From Mytilus californianus (lineage: Eukaryota > Mollusca > Bivalvia > Mytilida > Mytilidae): 64,000 nt of DNA. The position numbers were made by a program, and so were the translations under genes. Below the pieces are notes generated by a model. That model was not told the DNA's origin, did no database searches, and was given only the letters and a program-made list of their open reading frames with translations. Below are positions 55,401 to 64,000 of this stretch, piece by piece. The stretch lies in assembly GCF_021869535.1 (NCBI RefSeq), contig NW_026262712.1, positions 66,434,100 through 66,498,099 on the forward strand, written 5' to 3'. Each line of letters begins with the position of its first letter. Within the stretch, counting starts at the first letter, position 1.

Positions 55401-57518
55401 TTGGCAATGTTATATATACCGCTAAAATGACAATATTACATGACGGGAATACAGTACAAATAAATGCAAGAACACTCAAGACAAAGAAATACTTAAATAA
55501 ATAATATAATAGTAAATTTCGACATATTAACCACAGAATAACAACGAATAACAAAAATGTATTAAGGACACTACACAAGAACAGCATAATAGAATTGCAA
55601 ACTGTGTGTCTGTAGCACGAAAGTAGCGTCATAAGTAAATTAAAAAAAATTGGATATAATTCAAGATTAGCTTTCTAATTATGTAATTTACTGTATTTTA
55701 TAACAATTGCAAGAATATTAATATAAAATTGTGTTAGTAATTGTGCAACTAACTGCACTATCTAACTATGTCGGTGTTTCTTCCAAATCAAACTTGTAAA
55801 ACAAATAAATCTTGTGCACATAGTTGCTATAAACTAAAATCATACAAATGAACTTGGTGATTAATTATCTTTACTTAAACATACGAATAGAAAATAAAAA
55901 AAAAGAATCACTACAAACGACACAAAACAATATCTGATCAGAATTACAAATAAAACTTTGTAACTAAATACATGAACGTTGGATAAAATGGGCCTTTGAT
56001 TTAGGACACAATTATAGATTTCAATTGTAGATAATATATGTCTCTATGCTAAACGTACTGAAAGTTACAGGACAAAAAGTAACAAATTTGATAGTACAAA
56101 AGTCACAAATATTGTTTGTTTATTTTTGTTTCAATGCATAGGAAATATTTCAAATATTATATTATTTTTTTTTGCATTTATTTATTTTACTATTTATTAA
56201 ATAGTTCATAAACCTTGAGTAATGAAAAGATGTCAAATTTTATGCATGAAACGGATATATGTATTGGCACTATGTCACAATGAAACCATTTAAGTACCAA
56301 TCAAATGTGACAAATTGTTATTTTAAGAATTATTTTTTCATTAATGATGTGTTCAGACTAAATTTTGTTGACAAAGTTGCCATATATATAAAAGTTCTAG
56401 AAAAAAATACAAAAATGATTTTGACTTATGTTTTCTTATTCAAAAAAGAATAAACTCAAAAATGAATTGTGAAATCTTGTACTGTGACATTCTATCCTAC
56501 ATTCGTCCGTAGGTAGGACTATGCTTATAATGCTGGGATCTGAAATAACATAAGTATATATAACAATATTTTACATAAGGTCCAAGGACTATGACAATCA
56601 TATATACTTAGCTATACTGATTTCCATTTTAAAATTTTGTTTGGTTTTTAAATCTCCGTATAGGTTAAATACAAGTCTATCCAGTATTTCAATTTTAAGG
56701 AAACAGCTTAATAGATCAAAACATATTCAGTTTTTTGCTAAACCAGTCATGCAGATTACTGGGACTGACATTACTGTATTCTTCACATTATCTGGAGAAT
56801 AAACTTAATAATGTTGAAATGCTGCTGTAATTAAAGTCCTTCGGTAAGTTAGTAAAAGAATTTCTATTTATTATTTTTTGTATCTCAGAAAAACCCAAAT
56901 AGTTTAATTTAACAACAAATCAACAAGTTACGTCCTCAGTCGTCTTTTGGAAGCTTGTGTTGGAAGTGTCGTATTATGAATGCCGTTTCCCCGCCATGGA
57001 ACTTAACATGCACGGTTCTACCTCTGCTTCTACCGGTACGCGGTCACCATCAATATAATGATTAATAATTGTTTTTCCATATTAGAATGCACATGTAAAT
57101 ATTTAAAAAAAAAAAGGCTGAATTGTGTTTTCAATACTTTTCTTATTATAAACATTTGATTAAAATATTTATGCGATTATCAAGCCTCGATAAATGTATA
57201 TCAATATTCTCAATGTACAGATATATATCAAAACTTTTATTTACTTAGCGAGCCGTGATCTGTTTAAATGCATACGTTGTAACACACGTATTTGATCAGG
57301 ATGACCCACTGTGCGTCACTTCCGTTAGGTAGATCTAGAGGGTGTTATTGGCGTGTTTTACTAAATCGTTCAGGTGTGCAAATGCAAACAGAAAGTATTT
57401 TGCAAATAGCTCGATAATTACAAAATAAAATTTTATCTTTTTGTTTTGTGTTTTTCAACGATTTTTTCGAACTTTGAAATTATTCAAACATGTTTTTTTG
57501 CGTATAGTACCTCTTTAA

Positions 57519-57605
57519 GTAAAGTAAACATTGTTGAAGATGCAAATAGAATCAGGTGAGACAACAAGCTCTTTAAATCCTCTATTTCAAGTAGTTAGGT
57601 TTGAT
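57519..57605 (+). repeat. Dispersed repeat (25.5-26.0 kb family), right part
   Basis: CATTGTTGAAGATG ... CAAGCTCTTTAAATCCTCTATTTCAA, colinear with 25960-26020. Confidence 0.7.
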
Positions 57606-58649
57606 AAACGGTGGGAAATTTTCATAATCAATATCATATAACTATACAAACACATACCATACCGCAAACTATTAATAATATCTTAGTAACTCTGCAATGC
57701 ACAACATCCTCTTTTACACGTTATAGAAATCCATTACTGTTTATAATTAGCAAACTATCAGCAAATAACGTATTTCAATAAAAATATGTTTAATCATTTA
57801 TTGAAATAATTTTTAGACAAAAAGAACTTATATATGCTTTTAAATGTTCTTATAATATATATGTTGGTTTTTTTGTAGTTAACAACGCAATGTCTTGAGC
57901 TTACAGACCTCATTCTGTCTATAAATCAAAGACAACGTGTATGAACTCTTGAATTTATTGCCCTGTCTGAGTTTTGAAAATCGCTTCAGTTGAGTATTCA
58001 AATAAGTATATGATTCTTTTTTTTCTTACTTTTTTTAGAATATATAACTCATTTAATTCTCTAATGTTGTTGTTTTGTTGGTACATGGGGTAAGAACAGA
58101 AAATGAGACGATATAAATAACTGTTAAGGTGAGGGGTTGATATGAAAACGGGGTTCTATAATCATTTCCGTCGTGATTTAAACTTCTGAAGATTGGAGTT
58201 ACAACCCCCACAGTCACTATAGCCGCTCTCTAGATCCGCAAAATGAGGTCATGGAGTAAAGAAAAGCGAGAAGAGAAAGATGTTCATGTAGTCTTTTAAA
58301 ATCAAACCTTTAACTTAAATGGCAGGACTGCGTTTTATAAAACTTCGTACGACTAAAATTGATCACAAGTATACTGAACTGTTTACGACTTCAATTACAA
58401 CCAATTTTAGTTGTTAGATTTTGTGTTAAACGCAGGCCAGTTCTACAATTGTGCATGCTTATTATTACCGGATTGACTATTATAAAGTCTTGAAATTTCC
58501 ACTTTTCTGTGGAAAGACCTATTGATTTTGTTATGCTTATTTTTTTTTTCTTTTTCCGCCGATGTTTGGTGGTTTTGTAAGATGTCGCTTAGATTTTTTG
58601 CATATGATATCGAATAGTTATTGTGACTTTGAAACTGGTCGTGTTTAAC
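57606..58649. other. No recognisable gene
   Basis: AT-rich; nothing recognised. Confidence 0.4.
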
Positions 58650-59340
58650 CGAACACTTTTTATTGTAAGAGTTATCTCCCCATACACTGTTTTTCTTTTT
58701 TGCAACCGTAAAAGATTACTAGTACGACAAAAATATTTCACCGATTTGCACGTTATATCCTCAGGATCTTAAGAATGATTTTGACCGAAGCGGTCGGAAG
58801 CCTCCATATGAGAGTTATCTCCCCCTTTTGTATTTAAAATAAGTTAAATGTAATTGTAACTGGTGAACCATAAGTGATAGATTCCTAGGCACTTTTGATT
58901 TGAGGTCTTTGGTCCAATCAAAAGAAAATAAGGTCAAGGTCATGTTCTTAATTTTGATTTTGGCTTATTTTCAATTCTTTTCAAAAATCTTATAAGATGT
59001 CAACAACATATTTTGCTAAATTGTTAGTTGCGACATGTCGTTTAAATTTTGGTTGAAAGGGTACGTTGACATTAATTGGCAGTTTTCTCCCCTCTTATAT
59101 TTGAAATTATGCGAATGGTTATATAACTCATTAACCATATATAATAAAGACCTAGGGTCTTTTGATTAGAGGACTTATGTTTATGACCTTGAAATTGAGG
59201 TCAAGGTCATATGTAATATTGACGTTTCAGATTTTGACCTTTTCTTTAACGTCATATGAATACCTAATAAAGCTATAGAACTTTTGCATAGGTTGCTGGC
59301 CATATGTCCAGGAAAAATCCTACCGGAAAAGACCTTGTGT
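58650..59340 (+). repeat. Degenerate direct repeats with AAGGTCAAGGTCAT words
   Basis: Two to three decayed units of about 260 bases. Recurrent words are GAGAGTTATCTCCCC / GGCAGTTTTCTCCCC (58812, 59083) and AAGGTCAAGGTCAT / GAGGTCAAGGTCAT (58931, 59197). No coding potential. Confidence 0.5.
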
Positions 59341-60621
59341 AAACTGGGAGTAGCAATTTTTTGTACTTATTTAATGTGAAAGTATATAGAATCATATATT
59401 TTTTGGAATCTGTGTCAAATAAACTATCAGATAATACTGAAAATGAAATTTTTCAAACCGGAAAAACAGATTATCACCCTTTATTTCAAACAAAAGTGTA
59501 TAGAAACCATATATCTTTTAAATCAGAACACAATAAGCTATCATTTGGCATTAGAAGTGACATTTCAAACCCAATTAATATTTTCCATATCATAGGGTAA
59601 AATGACCTTCAATTGTTCTCTGAACGATTGATTTTCAATTATTATTTTGTTTTTAAATTAATTTTCTACGTTTTTCGTTCCGCTTCTAAATATAATTACC
59701 TATCCTTAAATTTTCTTGTTCATTAGTTTTCACACTGACATTGAATTCATTCTAGATAATGTCGACGGACGTCTCCTGAAAACAAAAGTGATTTTTTTTT
59801 ATTTTTTTTTTCTAAAACGACAGCTGGCAGACAAAAAAGTAAAGATACATATATATATAACTGGTCTAATTGGTGTACATGTCAATTATTTAATCTAAAT
59901 TGGCTTATAATCTTAAAATACCTGATCAGAGTTGTCATGGTTCCTTCGATATGAATGCCAGCTTATTATAATCAGGAAGTTGAATAGTCATATGACATTT
60001 TAATTATCAGAAATCAATGAATACCTAGAAGAATATGGCGGTCTGTTTTTGTATTTGAATGTTACTAGTTATCGCCGAATTACAAATTACGGCACTTGTA
60101 GTCTCATTTAGCATTAAGGTAATAAATACAACATGTTTAATTTATATAAAAAATTAAAACATATGGTAAATTCCCGTACAATATACCCTGCTCGTTCCAA
60201 TTGCATACGGCATTTAATGAATTCAGTTGTCATTTTAATGGGACTTAATTTCCCATATTATAATAAAAAAAAATGACAAGAACAAATGTTTTTGTAGATG
60301 TTCATGTTTTTATACCGGGATTTATGTGTTTTAGAAGCTGGTCAAACACAACCAATGACAACGTTCATAACTTGGAGTAGATTCGTATGATATTTGGTGG
60401 AATGTTTCTGGATTATTGACCCTCATTCATTCTTATTTTAATTTCGACAATGAAACAACTGAAGATACACATTAAACCGCACACAATAAAAATCCGTTCT
60501 TACAAAGTATTTACCTCTTCAGTATAAGAATAATAAACAATAAAAACAGTTGGGACAAGTTAATATAAATAATATTATTTTTTTGCTTATTCAATTTAAA
60601 TAAAAAATAAAAAATATATCT
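59341..60621. other. No firm gene; small internal duplication
   Basis: The ORF at 59361-59600 consists of two diverged copies of one ~80-base sequence (GTATATAGAATCATATAT / GTGTATAGAAACCATATA), so it is a repeat and not a gene. The rest is AT-rich. Confidence 0.4.
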
Positions 60622-61702
60622 ACATGTGCTATTTTTAGAGATAAATGGGGTTTACATTTTGGACTTATCCTACAAAATTTCGGGTTCTTCGGAATATTTA
60701 TATCCTTTGGAAAGACATACCTAACTTTTTTGTTTCAAAAGATAAACACAAGCGGATTTTTGTAAAAACAATTGGAATATCAAATCTACATTTGAATATA
60801 AAAAAGATGTGGTATGATTGCCTATGGGAAAACTCTTCACAAGAGACCAAATGAAACAGAAATTAACAACTATAGATCACCGTAAGGCCTTCAACAATGA
60901 GCAAAGCCCATACCGCAAAGTCAGCTATAAAAGGCCCCGAAATGACTACTGTAAAACAATTTAAACGAGAATATTAATGGCCTAATTTATGTACGAAAAG
61001 TAAACGAAAAACAAATATGTAACACAACAACAAACGACAACCACTGAATTACAGTCTCCTGACTTGGGACAGGCACATACATACAGAATGCGGCGGTGTT
61101 AAACATGTTAGCGGGATCCTAACCCTTTCTTAACCTGGGACAGTGGTGTAACAGTACAACATCAGTTTGCTTTAAATTTGTGTAATAATTCTTTGGAAAT
61201 AATTCTTTTTTATCAAATTTTTCTTGGTTTTATTATAAAAAAACATTTCTTGGTGTATATTTATCTAATTTCAAAAAAGATTTAATCGGTGACTTTTTCA
61301 TAAAAATTGACACAAATGATTTTCGCACATAATCAAGCCAAATTTCATTTTCAAAAAGAGGATTAATGAATTCTTTTACAAGTTAAATCAGTCTGAATGA
61401 TAAGATTCAGTCGAAAATGCATCTTTCCCGATATGCCGCAGTTTGAAGTCGCGAAAAATAGCATTTTACGTTAGCGACGTCATTACATTCCCTGTAACTA
61501 TATCATATTTCCTTATTTCCAAAGAATGTTATACAAATTTAGAGCATACTTATATAAAGAAGAATTTCCAAAATGTTTTTACAAAAATCTGCTTGTGTTT
61601 ATCTTTTGAAACAAAAGTCTAGTATGTCTCTCCAAAGAAAAGAAATGTAAAAAAAAAATGTCTAGAATTTCGACCCCATTTATCTCTTAAAGTAGCACAT
61701 GA
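60622..61702. mobile_element. Foldback element with ~140-bp inverted ends
   Basis: The left arm (60622-60780) and right arm (about 61565-61702) are inverted copies: ATGTGCTATTTTTAGAGATA / ATGTGCTACTTTAAGAGATA at the tips, and TTTCAAAAGATAAACACAAG near the inner side. The interior holds a Penelope-like 3'-UTR module (60804-61170). No coding capacity. Confidence 0.7.
60804..61170 (-). repeat. Penelope-like 3'-UTR module, near full length
   Basis: AAGATGTGGTATGATTGCC ... GTGGTGTAACAGTACAACAT; reverse-oriented homologue of 26983-27358. Confidence 0.8.
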
Positions 61703-61849
61703 AGGTATGTTTTTATAACATATTTGAATTGACTAACTGAAAAATAGCTTGTATTCAAATTTTCTTTACAAAATCACCAGTAAAACAAAACTGTATCTCC
61801 TGCTCTTAAGCTCTCAAACGTTATATATGATTGGCTTTCTAATCGTTGG

Positions 61850-61974
61850 TCATGTGTGTATAAACTCTTTGGAGGTAATTCCAAACTTTGGTCATGTGTT
61901 TATCCGTTGTAGATTATGAAATTCTTTGTTCTTGTCTGTATACTTTGGAAAGTTATTCTAATCTTTGGAAAGAG
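61850..61974 (+). repeat. 38-bp minisatellite, left part
   Basis: Diverged units with the words TTTGGAGGTAATTCCAAACT and TTTGGTCATGTGT. The array is split here by repeat M. Confidence 0.55.
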
Positions 61975-62290
61975 AAAAAATAGCAAAAATATCAAACTCC
62001 AAGGAAAATTGAAAACGGAAAGTGCTTTATCAGATGGCAAAATCCAAAGCTCAAATACACCAAACAAATGGAAAGTATATGTCACATTTCTGACTTAGTA
62101 CAGGCATGTTCTTTCGTAGAAAATGTTGTATTGAACCTGGTTTTATAGCTAACTAGACCTCTTACTTGTATGACAGCCGCATATAATTCCTTTATTTTGA
62201 CAACAATGTGTGAGCAAAATAAACACACATAATACTATAGGTAAAATTGTCAAAATTCAACATTGCGTTATAATCTTAATCACTATAAAA
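61975..62290 (+). repeat. Dispersed repeat M inserted in the minisatellite
   Basis: CAAACTCCAAGGAAAATTGA, TGAACCTGGTTTTATAGCTA, ATGACAGCCGCAT and AATCTTAATCACTATAAAAA blocks, as in 43.23-43.53 kb. Confidence 0.7.
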
Positions 62291-62295
62291 ACATG

Positions 62296-62655
62296 TGTGT
62301 GCTCTTTCGGAGTTAGTTCAAAACTTTGGTATCCTTTTGTCACGTGTGTAACATGCAGAGGTTATTTTAAACTTTGTCACTGTGTACCCCTTTGATGTTA
62401 TTTCAAGCTTTGGTCTGGTGTGTACCCTTTGGGTGTTATTCTAATCGTTGGTCTGGTGTGTACCTTTTGGATGTTATTCTAATATTTGGTCTAGTGTGTA
62501 CCCTTTCGAATTTTTTTCAAGCTTTTGTTCTGCTGTGTACCCTTTGGAAAATATCCATAACTTTGGTCTCGTGTGCTCCCTTTAAAAATTATTCAAAACT
62601 TTGATCTCGTGTGTTTCCCTTTGGGAATGACCCAAAACTTTGGTCTCGTGTGCTA
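62296..62655 (+). repeat. 38-bp minisatellite, about nine units
   Basis: Units of the type GTGTACCCTTTGGRTGTTAT followed by TCTAA..TTTGGTCTSGT, mostly 38 bases long with one- or two-base length variation. The plus ORF at 62374-62604 is an artefact. Confidence 0.85.
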
Positions 62656-63130
62656 AAAAATGTCGATTAATGTTTGTCTGAGCATCCTTTTCTTTGACTA
62701 GATTGTCTGTTTTCATTAACTATTTTCTTTATTGCAAATTGATAACGTTAAATAATGTTGAGTTATAAAAAAAAAGACTAAAGGATGATACATCGACGCA
62801 TTTGAAATAGCATACCATCCTGGCCCGATAAGTTCCATATAACAGTTAGTCCTGTAGTCCATTATGCTTTATTAGTATATCAAATATGCAACCATGTTTA
62901 TAAAAAACGACTTATAATTTTCATATACTTTTTATTGGCCTAAAATATATTCTGAAATGTGCAACAAACACGAATATAACGTCACAAGCAAAAAAATGAT
63001 GATTGATATATCGTGTTCCGCAAACTCCAAATTTTATAATTGTTTATCAAGAAGGATACAGTTAAATAATCGACCAATTTGATATAATGTCAATTATATA
63101 TACAAGTTATAATATCGTTGCTGTTTGTAC
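62656..63130 (-). other. 3' flank of the ligand-binding-domain gene
   Basis: AT-rich. The part from about 62960 to the stop codon is paralogous to the flank at 32.5-33.1 kb. No clear AATAAA signal was chosen on the minus strand. Confidence 0.4.
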
Positions 63131-63455
63131 TTAGCGACGCTTTATAGAAAGGGTGTACTTGATACAAGCCCAATATCCTTCACAGCATGGTCCTTTGTAG
63201 TTCATTCTAACTGCTGTTGATTCAACAATCTCAAACTCTGAATGCGCACGATATTCATACATTGAAATCCCATCCGACTTTAGGTTTACGTCATCAGTGT
63301 CATAACTCCATGGACCAAACTGGAAGGAGCATTCGGTAATACCTTTACCTACATCTTTACAATCGTCCGTCCAAATCCGAGATGATGGAACATACACCAT
63401 TTGACCACCGCCATACAACAACACATTTGGTTCGTAGTCAAGGTGTGTCGTTGGT
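63131..63455 (-). CDS. Terminal exon of an AChBP/nAChR-type ligand-binding domain
   Basis: A strong minus-strand acceptor (GATATTTTTTTGTAG) precedes the exon start at 63455; 107 codons then lead to TAA (63131-63133). Residues 7-25 (YEPNVLLYGGGQMVYVPSS) and 43-58 (SFQFGPWSYDTDDVNL) match the inner and post-Cys-loop strands of Cys-loop receptors. C32 and C42 form a Cys-loop with only nine residues between and no FPF motif. C90-C91 are the vicinal pair of acetylcholine-binding alpha-type sites, followed by CIKYTLSIKRR and the stop. Receptors continue into four membrane helices after this strand. Molluscan acetylcholine-binding proteins, soluble synaptic or haemolymph proteins, end exactly here and also lack FPF. 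I infer an AChBP-like secreted protein. The alternative is a receptor using a non-canonical GC donor at CGTC|GCTAAG. Upstream exons lie beyond the window. Confidence 0.75.
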
Positions 63456-63605
63456 CTACAAAAAAATATCACAAAACATGTTTGAATTTTCATAAAAGAG
63501 GCATACTGTTTTTCTCGGAAACATTCTAAAATAAGTTTAAAGCACCCTTTTAAATCAGAAAACGCACAATTTCGATGATATGAAAATAAATTTCCTTTTT
63601 GAATT

Positions 63606-63790
63606 TTGGACCCTCGATGCTCTTCAACTTCGTACTTTAATAGGCCTTTTAAACTTTTTGATAATGTCGTCACTGATGAGTCTTATGTAGACGTAACGCG
63701 CATTTGGCATACACAAAATTTTAAGCCTGGCATCCATGATGAGTTTATAATCAGCTAGTGATACTTTTCATTTCCTTGTATTTGGTATAG
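63606..63790 (-). repeat. Retrozyme-like fragment in the intron of the AChBP-like gene
   Basis: CTCTTCAACTTCGTACTTTA, the hammerhead-like core (separate entry) and CATCCATGATGAGTTTATAA occur in the order seen at 52.4-52.55 kb. Confidence 0.6.
63665..63712 (+). ncRNA. Near-consensus hammerhead-like core
   Basis: CTGATGA (63673-63679), a perfect stem II (GTC-TTATGTA-GAC), GTAA (63693-63696; consensus GAAA), a short stem III (CGC/GCA-like) and TAC at the expected cleavage position. One core base is changed. It is transcribed antisense to the AChBP-like gene. Confidence 0.55.
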
Positions 63791-64000
63791 TATATTTCCA
63801 TTCTCAATTTTATTTCGAAGCAGATAGTGTATTATAGTGAATTATACTGTCGAAGAAAACTCATTTGTCACAATACGAAATAAAAATAGATTTTAAAGTT
63901 GTTGAATCCTTAGAAATCACAGAAGTAAAGTTTAATTGAACATCAAGTTTTCAATCAGGTATAAAATATGAAAATGTTTGCATGAAAATCAATAATAACA
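63791..64000. other. No recognisable gene
   Basis: AT-rich intronic or intergenic sequence; a short CATTTCCATTCTCAATTTTATT stretch resembles the end of the Penelope-like 3' UTR at 14.34-14.36 kb. Confidence 0.35.

Larger units (their letters stand above)
53960..57514. mobile_element. 3.55-kb TIR element flanked by TTAA
   Basis: The left end AGAGGTACTAAACAC and right end (inverted) AGAGGTACTATACGC are followed inward on both sides by a diverged but recognisable AAGTTCGAA-containing stretch. TTAA lies directly outside each end (53956-53959, 57515-57518). The flanks join to give a continuous copy of a repeat also present at 25.9 kb, so this is a real insertion. TTAA duplication is the signature of piggyBac-type transposition, although the ends lack the usual CCC start. 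I find no transposase. Inside are a copy of repeat M (55.14-55.40 kb), a G-rich run at 54332-54352 and otherwise AT-rich filler. It is non-autonomous as it stands. Confidence 0.65.

Noticed and set aside
54573-57050. Captured transposase or host gene inside the TTAA element
   Set aside because: No open frame of useful length outside antisense of repeat M; kept only as a question.
62374-62604. 76-codon repetitive protein
   Set aside because: Translation of the 38-bp minisatellite; the unit is not a multiple of three, so the repeat frame shifts.

Overview
This is eukaryotic DNA, AT-rich and intron-bearing, and almost certainly from a bivalve mollusc. A mussel of the Mytilus type fits best. The evidence is the TE mix (two Penelope-like families, a CR1-like LINE with a 2A-like motif, BEL/Pao, PIF/Harbinger, mollusc-style SINEs with CAAT tails) and repeat modules I associate with Mytilus from memory (not checked by search). 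There are no operons or prokaryotic signals. Host coding sequence is sparse. The best host exons are a CARD-like death-fold exon (1553-1818, minus), the last exon of a nicotinic-receptor-type ligand-binding domain that stops where soluble acetylcholine-binding proteins stop (63131-63455, minus), a broken paralogue of it (33115-33330, minus), and a tandemly duplicated exon of unknown function (38279-40908, minus). Three more short candidate exons rest only on a splice signal plus an open frame.

Layout. 0-1.4 kb: broken Penelope-like RT (minus), directly downstream of the CARD exon. 2.3-2.6 kb: SINE fragment. 3.7-5.5 kb: wrecked BEL/Pao element. 6.8-10 kb: CR1-like LINE, itself hit by a 370-bp repeat. 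11.57-14.46 kb: a second copy of that 370-bp repeat, split by a 2.5-kb 5'-truncated Penelope-like insertion with only three premature stops. 16.0 kb: 67-nt hairpin. 16.8-17.5 kb: tandem 349-bp retrozyme-like units with hammerhead-like cores. 17.85-22.80 kb: PIF/Harbinger transposon holding a MITE, a Penelope-like fragment, a 180-bp satellite-like insert and a 142-bp inverted repeat. 22.8-24.3 kb: gag/RT retroelement remnant. 24.8-25.5 kb: LINE 3' end.

25.5-32.3 kb: dispersed repeats, an interrupted retrozyme-like unit, a gag fragment and two inverted copies of a GATCGTGAAA-rich repeat. 32.6-33.3 kb: SINE with a 14-bp target duplication in the 3' flank of the ligand-binding-domain pseudogene. 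34.4-35.8 kb: cluster of retrozyme-like units. 38.3-40.9 kb: about 980-bp tandem gene duplication, second copy split by a 647-bp TIR element. 43.2-48.1 kb: Penelope-like element with an N-terminal GIY-YIG domain, interrupted by a retro-inserted 3'-UTR module and followed by another dispersed repeat. 50.8-52.5 kb: Penelope-like element lying inside a retrozyme-like repeat. 53.96-57.51 kb: 3.55-kb TIR element flanked by TTAA. 58.6-62.7 kb: degenerate repeats, a foldback element and a 38-bp minisatellite. 63.1-63.5 kb: the ligand-binding-domain exon.

Two themes stand out. First, this is a nested-insertion landscape in which several empty sites can be read directly from a second copy inside the same window. 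Second, the retrozyme-like units carry hammerhead-ribozyme-like cores, apparently on both strands. Frames, domains and junctions were all read by eye; no alignment or search was run.
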